Source of the DNA: Parelaphostrongylus tenuis
Taxonomy: Eukaryota > Nematoda > Chromadorea > Rhabditida > Metastrongylidae
DNA length: 64,000 nt
Assembly: GCA_019055375.1 (NCBI GenBank)
Contig: JAHQIW010003718.1
Span: forward strand, 372,001-436,000
Reading direction: 5' to 3'
The notes under the pieces are model-generated. The model saw only the letters and a list, made by a program, of their open reading frames with translations. It was not told the origin of the DNA and did no database searches. The position numbers and the translations under genes were made by a program. Of this stretch, positions 58,501 through 64,000 are shown in pieces (position 1 is the stretch's first letter; each line of letters starts with the position of its first letter).

Positions 58501-61500
58501 TTCATGCTGTTCATTACACCGGAGAAGAACTGCTTCTTGGAACATGCGATAGCAGCGGTGTTGGCAGCGTTGGCGTCCTCTCAAATCGAATTGACCGTGA
58601 ACATCGATTCATTTGAACAGCTAACATCCCGTATCAGACGATTACGGTTGAAACGGTGTGTTGCTTACGCACCAACATCAAGCTATGACAAAGAGGAAAT
58701 CGAAACGCCTATATGGAGCATGAAAAATTCTTCAGAGAAGACCATACCTTCTTCAAGGTGATTGTTGGAAATTACAACGCGAAAATTGGACAACGTCATA
58801 TTGGGACCCACGAGCTAGAATGGAATGAACAGGGTGAACGGCTATATGAGTTTATCATGACGACCCAAACCATCCATGGTAACTCACAAATCCAAAAGCC
58901 TCACTCTCAACGATGCACGTGGGAGCTCTAAATGGAGAGTACCACTACGAAATAGACCACTTCCCAGTAAACAGAAGGTTTTGCCTGACCGATGTCGCTG
59001 TTGTTCCTAAGTTCAACATGGGATTGGACCATCGCCTCCTTCGCTTCTTCGCGCAACGTTCCGTTTTCTCAAAAATTAGAGAAAGCAGCCTGAATCAAAC
59101 AACGAAATCCCAGAACTACCGTAAGCTAGGATGTATTCAAATCATTAGTCGGCCCTTGGGAAGATACCGTTGTCGACATCATCCATGAACGATGCGACCG
59201 CCTTCTTCACGTTAGCGCAATGAAAGCCGAAAGTCCTAAATTTACGAAGAGACGCCTGTCTCCGTAGACACTCGAGCTGATACGTCAACGTGGAATCGCA
59301 CGAGCTACAAGCAACCGAAAACTTACTTCCCATTTTGCAAGACGCTGCAGAGAAACGGTAGGAGGAGACTTCAAAGACAGACGACCAGTAGTTATGAAGG
59401 TGCAGAAGCTGGGAAGAGCATTCGCAAGGCCCAGCGAAGCTTCGCCAATTAAGAGACCAAGATGATTGCACTACGATGCCCTGACGGGACACTTATAGCT
59501 TCGAGAAGGGCTAAGGAGAAAATCATCCACCAATACTACTTGGATCTCTTCTCTAGTCATGTCCTCTTACCGTCATGTAAATTGAAAGAGGACGAATATG
59601 TCGTTCCACCGGTTTCCCTTCCGAAATCCGACATGCTTTATCGTCGATGAAGAACAGAACAACAAACGGTAAAGACAAAAATTGACCAGAACACCTGAAG
59701 AACCTACCCCCATTCTCATCAACATCCTGGCCTCTTCACTTGCTACCTGTGATAATGCAAGGTTTCCATTAAATGAAAAACCAGCAGCACCGGGTTGTTG
59801 TTCGAAAAGGGAGACCTTCACGACATAGGCAATTATCGCTCAATCTGCTTGCTGTTCGTTCTCTATAAACTCTTCACTTGAGTCATCCTAAACAGGATTG
59901 ACAGAACACTGGACCAAGGACAGCCATGCGAACAAGCAGGGTTCCGAATAGAATTTAGCACCATAGACCACATCCACGCGATTACAATACCCACTGAAGT
60001 TTCACGAGAGCACGAAGTAGCGCTTTATCTCACTTTCATCAATTTGAAGAAAGCCTTTTTCAGTGGAAATAGAAGCGGTTATAGAGGCTCTGGATGACCA
60101 GGACGTTCCTACTCGGTACACAATGATCCTTTGTGAGCTATATAAATTCACGATCAAAATTTCTCCTTTCTACAACAAAATCACCATCGACGTAAGAAGA
60201 GCGGTTTGACAAGGCGATATAATTTCGCAGAATTTAATCACGGCCACCCTCCAAAACGTCACGCGAACATCAGAATGGGACGATATGGGAGTGAAAATTG
60301 ACGGTCGACAATCAAACCACATTCGCTTTACTGATGATACCGTCGTCAAAACATCATGCATCGCCAAGCGCAACGAATGTTGACCTATTTTGAGAGCGCC
60401 TGTGGAATGATTGGTCTTCACTAAATCCAACGGAAACGGCGGTTTTCATGCGGAACGGACGGGCTTCGAATTACCATTCACGCTCGCGAAATCTCCGAAT
60501 GCTCCAGTTACGTCTGTGTAGGTCGTGCAATCAACATGATGAACGATCTAGCTCCAGAGTTAAGCAGGAGAAACGAGCGGCATGGGAAACGTTTAGGAGC
60601 ATCGAAGATTTAGTGAAGAGAACAAAGAACATCGGACTTCGTGCTTACCTTTTCGACTCGACGATTACCTTTGCCCCAACGTATGCAAGACAAGCCTGTT
60701 CGCCACGTAAGCAGGACGAAAGATCACTTGGCGCTATTGAACGGGCAGTCGAAAGGTCGATGCTAGGAGTATCGCCTCGCAAATGAGAGAAATGATCTGA
60801 AGTTCCGACCTACGTTAACGATCGAAGATTAGGGACGCCGTTCCACACGCCAGGATATCGAAAGGAAGGTGGACCGGACACGTGCTGCGTTCAACTACAA
60901 GCAATGCACGAGAGCCGTTAACGACTGGATTCCTCGGGACATCAAGCGCTCTACAGGAAGACCACCGACCCGTTGGTCCAATTTCCTCACGAAAGCTTGG
61001 AAGAAAGATATGATGCACATCGAATCTCTAGAGAAAGGACAACCCACTGGGTCACTCTTGCACGCGATAGGGAAAAATGGAAGTGTTGCTGTTACCCGCT
61101 CGAGTCACTCGACGATCAACGGGACGACAGGTCATGTAGGTGATTGGTACATATTCTTCGCATAAAAGCTATAAGTCATGCAATCGACAGTCAATTACTC
61201 CGAGAAAACGCATTTTCAACTAATCACTACACTTTACTTGTGGTAGTAATTCTTTTGCGACGACTCTAGGAATAAAAAGGACGAGCACCTGAATGGCATG
61301 TAGTACTTGTGAGAACGTCTAAACATACGTCTACCACTAGGGATGCCATAGCAGACCTTTGAAAGGATTTGAAGCATTCTATCAGACTTACGATAATTGT
61401 TTAGATCTAACCACATGATCGACAATGCTGTTCACTTTATTCAATGTGATGTATTTTTTACCTAGCACATTTCCAATGTGCTATATTCTGTCATCAAGAA

Positions 61501-63108
61501 TACCTGGAGATTCTTGTTCCAGTGCTCATCTTGATGTTCATAAATATTTCACAGTCCTCAGTTATTCCATAGTTCGTAATTGGCTTGCTATCACGCCTAG
61601 GTAAGTACGGTATGTCGTGATTCGATATGAACTACATTCAGGCATGAACTTGATAACTGACGAAATACTGGGAATTTTAATGCTAAATTCTCTTGTCAAC
61701 TCACCTAAGCTCTTTGTGTTTGTACATAAGCACCATTTTCTCAGGAGGTACATCGGTTAGTTCCGATATAATCGTTTTTATATCACGCACAGTACTCCCT
61801 CTATATACATTCACTCGCGTCTGAAAATTAGCTAATAAAATCTCATGCATGCATGCGCTGAATCCGTGGAAAAAATTACTTATAGAACTTTTTAATATTG
61901 GTTAGAGATTTGAGGACTATGGGAGCTTGGCTTCGAAATTCCTTTGTTTTGTTAAGGCATGAAAATCGGTGATTTTCAAAGCCTCTCCAATTTCGCGAAG
62001 CGGCATCACTTTAGAGTTCAAACTCCGACTGTCCAATCTTAACGCTTGTCTTCTACCATTAATTATCGAAAATCTTATTTAAAAATACTCAGTTTGCCCA
62101 CATATGCTGAGTTTGAAATATATGCGAATGGGAAACTGTATACAAATTCGTTCCCACAAAACCTAATATTCACTAACCTCTGGAACTCCTTCCATTGCAC
62201 TACGAACTGTTAATTCAATTAATTCATCTACTCTGCTTCTTGCTGGAGACTGCGAATGCGAAGTACTTTCTATAAAAGAAAGCAAAATTTGCTAGTGATG
62301 TGTCAAAGGGTAATGTTTGAGTGAGTAAAGGTGTGCAACTGAGAAAAACAGGAGGTATGAACAGAGAAGAACGCTAGTGTGCAACGAAAAGCCCTCGTTG
62401 AGATTGTAGCCCCAAGACGAACGTCCTCTTTCGGTGAGTTCGCTTCAGTTTTCATTTATTGAGGAGAACACGCCATTCTGGCTTGCACTTTGAAACGAAC
62501 CTAACTGAGCATCTATCACCAAGTTTTTCAATATGATGGGTGCTATTTTCTGGAAAGCCACTGTATTAAATAACTTCTTAAATGTCTCCTGAAAGTAGTG
62601 CGGACGACCACGGCTCGATTCTCATATAACAAGTAATTTTCTCATTTCCGCGATTTTTTCCTTCAGAAAAATTGAAAAATGATCGCTATAAACTGTCCCT
62701 CAGTTTAACACCACACTTAGGTGACTCTGTATTTGTGCGAGATTTACAGCTTTATGTTCAATTGTAGTTATAGAAATTGGGTTTTTGTTCTCTAGTTTTC
62801 TGTATAGAAATGGTGAGCTCATCAGTTTGGGCGATCGTATTTGAGTAATCAAGGGCGTGACCATATTTTGGTCGAAACCAAGAAATTTATTTTACTGATC
62901 AGAAGGTACGAATCGTCAAGCAGTGTTATCTTTCTCACTCTTCTTCGAAACTGTTTCCAGCTGCATCATTTGTGATGCCCAGATTGGAGGGAAGATTGAA
63001 CGAGAGTTTCATATGTGATCCATGTTGTTTGTTTTGATTATTATTTCTCCACATAGAGCTTTTCCTATACTCATTCCAAATCACCAGATGACTTGAACAA
63101 CGCAGTTT
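52502..63108 (-). CDS. ZFAND4-like AN1 zinc finger and ubiquitin-domain protein, 5' end not seen
   Basis: Twelve exons chain in consistent phase on the minus strand (listed separately). Domain order: a ubiquitin-like segment (exon 61,705-61,820: VRDIKTIISELTDVPPEKMV then LMYKHKEL), an RGGPI motif (exon 54,256-54,430), a basic/charged linker (PETVAEMERRRKELVLAPST), an AN1 zinc finger (CKVC... CAC SYVF C KQ H RKPDA H L C) and a short tail ENPKLVFGG... ending at TAA. UBL-RGGPI-AN1 plus a '.NP....KLPK'-like tail is the layout of ZFAND4. AN1 proteins act in the ubiquitin/stress system; the exact role here is inferred from family only. Unusual: about 180 residues lie between the UBL segment and RGGPI, which are adjacent in ZFAND4. 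Introns carry an RTE LINE, two mariner tails and a SINE. Upstream coding continues to the right (candidate exons at 63.30-63.44 and 63.88 kb). Confidence 0.75.
52636..52776 (-). CDS. ZFAND4-like exon with AN1 zinc finger
   Basis: Forty-seven codons between acceptor GATTTTCCAG and donor AAG|GTGATT. It contains VC, then CACSYVFCKQHRKPDAHLC: the C-x-C-x4-C-x2-H-x5-H-x-C ligand set of the AN1 finger. The first Cys of the finger is in the upstream exon. Confidence 0.85.
52777..54043. other. Intron of the ZFAND4-like gene, no element recognised with certainty
   Basis: AT-rich. A diverged interspersed repeat may lie at 53.2-53.4 kb. The minus frame 53,623-53,940 lacks splice signals. Confidence 0.35.
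54044..54178 (-). CDS. ZFAND4-like exon, linker and first AN1 cysteine
   Basis: Forty-five codons from acceptor ATATTTCAG (AFFEPPETVAEMERRRKE...) to donor AAA|GTATAC. The end ...KTKCK supplies Cys for C-x2-C when spliced to VC of the next exon, which fixes this donor. Highly charged, probably helical. Confidence 0.8.
54256..54430 (-). CDS. ZFAND4-like exon with RGGPI motif
   Basis: Acceptor AAGTTTAG, donor AAG|GTGTGG; the following intron is only 77 nt. It encodes PSRVVTTHPIVLLRGGPIKE and a Ser-rich stretch. The RGGPI block follows the ubiquitin-like fold in ZFAND4. The plus-strand frame METFDASDF... is its antisense shadow. Confidence 0.75.
54471..54541 (-). CDS. ZFAND4-like exon, basic segment
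   Basis: Seventy-one nt (RLLGRKRKKILSDSSPPSLG...) with donor AAG|GTAAGG; the next intron is 40 nt. The acceptor (GTTTTAAG) is non-ideal, so the 5' border is uncertain. GRKRKK could be a nuclear localisation signal. Confidence 0.5.
54763..54900 (-). mobile_element. mariner transposase 3' tail, minus orientation
   Basis: Minus strand: GIGLMPEGWQKCIQADGAHF matches the extreme C-terminus of mariner transposases (GI..LP.RW.KC....G.YF). The sequence past the stop is homologous to that past the plus-strand mariner at 55.4 kb. Confidence 0.65.
54960..55460 (+). mobile_element. mariner transposase C-terminal half, plus orientation
   Basis: RRNLILLQDNAMLHISKF holds the second catalytic Asp (QDN). After a frameshift, ELGWELLDRPPFQSLFVTID then YHLFQSLEHFLSRKKFREIS gives the third Asp (IDYHLF) at mariner DD34D spacing. 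LTSFFKFKNDEFYERGV continues to the C-terminus. Non-functional: frameshift, no N-terminal half. It lies in an intron of the ZFAND4-like gene, tail-out relative to the fragment at 54.8 kb. Confidence 0.75.
55461..56262. other. Intronic, no recognised feature; diverged repeat possible at 55.74-56.06 kb
   Basis: Frames at 55,414-55,730 (plus) lack splice support. Confidence 0.3.
56263..56389 (-). CDS. ZFAND4-like candidate exon, basic coiled segment
   Basis: Acceptor CATTCTATAG and donor AAG|GTAAAT enclose 42 codons (PPFLSTTTIRHPRKSRSPKN then KKNSEWSREKQAEHE...). Phase 2 in, phase 0 out, compatible with both neighbours. Confidence 0.6.
56513..56620 (+). mobile_element. tRNA-like SINE head (family S4)
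   Basis: GGGGGAGCCGTGTTCGAGTG then GTTGTGATGCTGGTCGCGGT matches the inverted copy at 50,735-50,672, with a degraded B-box side (ACCGAACTCCATC). Repeat D sequence follows inverted at about 56.69-56.73 kb. Confidence 0.5.
56885..56965 (-). CDS. ZFAND4-like candidate exon
   Basis: Acceptor CTCATCTTAG, then YISDNSPKSKDQLPANLDTG. Two donors are possible (AA|GTGCCC at 56,884 or AAT|GTAAAC at 56,901); only the first keeps phase with the next exon. Confidence 0.5.
57426..57605 (-). CDS. ZFAND4-like candidate exon
   Basis: Acceptor GAGTTTTTAG and donor GG|GTTAGT enclose 180 nt (TNPQHLLCVHSSIDGKHATD ... MPPTFPEGSVAELRSKIGSM). The phase joins to the UBL exon. An overlapping second frame is also open here but does not fit the phases. 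Confidence 0.55.
57862..61165 (+). mobile_element. RTE-type LINE, near full-length but frame-broken
   Basis: About 3.3 kb, the usual length of RTE elements, inserted antisense in an intron of the ZFAND4-like gene. After a 5' leader (57,862-58,370), the apurinic-type endonuclease runs 58,385-59,060: ARRIRYDIIGLAE, EELLLGTCDSSGVGSVGVLS, YAPTSSYDKEE, VGNYNAKIG (GDFNAKIG expected, so a catalytic Asp is changed to Asn) and EIDHF...RRFCLTDVAVV, LDHRLLR. The reverse transcriptase follows: CEQAGFRIEFSTIDHIHAIT, TFINLKKAF, then FTDD (FADD expected) near 60,330. The C-terminus runs DERSLGAIERAVERSMLGVS, WIPRDIKRSTGRPPTRWSNF, SLLHAIG to about 61,130. At least four frame changes and several stops make it a pseudogene. 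Its 3' end matches the fragment at 16,936. Confidence 0.9.
61166..61704. other. Intronic, no recognised feature
   Basis: AT-rich intron between the RTE insertion and the UBL exon. The minus frame 61,562-61,753 partly runs through the true UBL exon border in another frame. Confidence 0.4.
61705..61820 (-). CDS. ZFAND4-like exon with ubiquitin-like segment
   Basis: Acceptor GCTAATTTTCAG and donor AG|GTGAGT enclose 38 codons and 2 nt. TRVNVYRGSTVRDIKTIISE then LTDVPPEKMVLMYKHKEL aligns with the ubiquitin segment T..V...DT...VK..I....GIPP..Q.L...GK.L. Confidence 0.8.
62178..62269 (-). CDS. ZFAND4-like gene exon upstream of UBL
   Basis: Acceptor TTCTTTTATAG and donor GAG|GTTAGT; encodes STSHSQSPARSRVDELIELT then VRSAMEGVPE. 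Phase 1 in and 0 out fit both neighbours. Confidence 0.7.
62501..62588 (-). CDS. ZFAND4-like gene exon
   Basis: Acceptor ACTACTTTCAG and donor TAG|GTTCGT; encodes ETFKKLFNTVAFQKIAPIIL then KNLVIDAQL, a hydrophobic helical stretch. Phase 0 in, 1 out. Confidence 0.65.
62712..62799 (-). CDS. ZFAND4-like gene exon
   Basis: Acceptor TTTCTATACAG; encodes KLENKNPISITTIEHKAVNL then AQIQSHLSV; donor GTG|GTGTTA chosen because it keeps phase 0 with the next exon. The donor is not certain. Confidence 0.5.
62939..63108 (-). CDS. ZFAND4-like gene exon
   Basis: Acceptor CTGCCTTCACAG and donor GA|GTGAGA enclose 56 codons (KLRCSSHLVIWNEYRKSSMW ... MKLSFNLPSNLGITNDAAGN). Phase 2 out matches the next exon. 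Family origin of this part is not recognised; it could belong to a separate upstream gene. Confidence 0.6.
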
Positions 63109-63302
63109 CTGTGAAGGCAGCCAGTTGAGAAAGTGATAGCACACGTCGAAATTTGCAAAATAGCTATTGTGGAAGATTTCACTGCTCGATAATTTGATTA
63201 CCGATCAAATATCATTCCAAATCAATGATAATAGTCAATTACTACGATCATGAATCATTATCACTAACTCCACTGCCTGTATCAGCCATGATTTTCATAA
63301 AC

Positions 63303-63443
63303 ATTCTCGGAGACTATTCCTGCTTCTGTTCGACCGGTCGTTCATTTTAGGCCTCAACGTTGTAGTGGATTCATCTTCATGTGTTTCGACAACACATACT
63401 GCATGCACGAAGTGTGACTGTCGATGAAGTTTGACCCATTCGT
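63303..63443 (-). CDS. Candidate upstream exon, same strand
   Basis: Acceptor ATGATTACTAG; encodes DEWVKLHRQSHFVHAVCVVE then THEDESTTTLRPKMNDRSNR. The best donor (T|GTTTATG) gives a phase that does not match the exon at 63,108, so an exon or border is missing. Confidence 0.4.
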
Positions 63444-64000
63444 CTAGTAATCATATCTACGACCTGAGAGCGAACATGTTGCCTGCGGTAGAAATGTGAC
63501 GTCAGGAGTCACTTGGTGGCAAGCGCATGAAAGGATAATATTTGAGAATTGTGCTGAGAAATGATATTCATGCGACCGTTCTATTTCGGACTAAAAGACT
63601 GATGGCACAAGATTGAGCACCTAATCGAACATGTCAAGGGATATCGCAGCAGAATAAGTAGGCCTTGTGAATTTGTAGGTATTGCTAGTGACACCCTGCC
63701 TGTCATCCTCGATGGACAAGCTATATGAAATAGGAAATATGTTGTGATAGGTAAGAAAGCTCTATCCAGTGTTATGTATTGCTGAAATATGCGTATAAAT
63801 TCCAGTTAATTCAAGTGGCACGGTGTGTGTTAATAGAGGACGATCCTAGATTATAATCAAAACTACTAACTTACTTGGCGTAGTGCGGCGACTTGGAGGC
63901 TCTGAAAGAATAAAGCTGAGATGAACAAAGTCTAAGACTTCCGTGCTCATCCTCATTGAGGTGCACTACCAGAGTGAGGACGACTATAATCAGCCTGTAC
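63444..64000. other. Right edge, upstream part of the minus-strand gene or its neighbour
   Basis: Apart from the candidate microexon at 63,875-63,901 I see no coding segment. The gene's start is not in the window as far as I can tell. Confidence 0.35.
63875..63901 (-). CDS. Candidate 27-nt microexon
   Basis: A consensus acceptor (CTTTATTCTTTCAG) and a consensus donor (CAA|GTAAGTT) enclose exactly 27 nt, a multiple of three. The reading frame cannot be fixed without the neighbours. Confidence 0.35.

Noticed and set aside
1..64000. CRISPR arrays, bacterial operons, rRNA genes
   Set aside because: None present; the window is eukaryotic, with introns and retroelements, and no regularly spaced short repeats with unique spacers were seen.

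Overview
This window looks like nuclear DNA of a parasitic nematode, most likely a strongylid such as a hookworm. It is AT-rich and gene-poor, exons are short, and introns end in the nematode-type TTTTCAG. Its RTE-type LINE copies encode an endonuclease-reverse transcriptase of the kind I associate with hookworm genomes. There are no bacterial-style operons, and most long open frames are chance frames, microsatellite translations or antisense shadows of transposon remnants.

Two host genes can be read through splice signals and matching intron phase. On the minus strand, at least 12 phase-compatible exons between 63.1 and 52.5 kb encode a ubiquitin-like segment, an RGGPI motif and a C-terminal AN1 zinc finger, the layout of ZFAND4 (AN1-type zinc finger and ubiquitin domain protein). 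Its 5' end continues toward or beyond the right edge. On the plus strand, three phase-0 exons (39.40, 40.50 and 44.14 kb) encode a CARD domain like those of the nematode apoptosis proteins CED-3 and CED-4; no later exons were found. Several single exon candidates have good splice sites but no recognised family (0.2, 15.2, 24.1, 24.3 and 37.4 kb).

The rest is mostly mobile DNA. There is one near-complete but frame-broken RTE LINE (57.9-61.2 kb, inside an intron of the ZFAND4-like gene), one strongly decayed RTE (2.9-6.1 kb) and three RTE 3' fragments. There are four mariner/Tc1-type transposase remnants and many tRNA-derived SINE copies of several families, one with a perfect 17-bp target-site duplication. 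There are also (AG)n and (CA)n microsatellites.

The most interesting system is a family of about 320-bp repeat units present at seven places (1.3, 3.9, 20.85, 38.0, 43.1, 46.4 and 49.9 kb). Each better-preserved unit carries a type I hammerhead self-cleaving ribozyme: CUGANGA core, 4-bp stem II with a GNRA-like loop, GAAA, a very short stem III, a GUA or GUC cleavage site and a 6-bp stem I. The copy at 20.85 kb holds two tandem hammerheads exactly 320 nt apart, between 11-bp direct repeats. This is the architecture of non-autonomous 'retrozymes', and the resident RTE LINEs are candidate suppliers of mobilisation machinery. A second, hammerhead-like motif with a CUGAAGA core and a GAAACGUU-type 3' part recurs at seven further places, twice inside palindromic elements, and resembles the ribozymes of Penelope-like elements.
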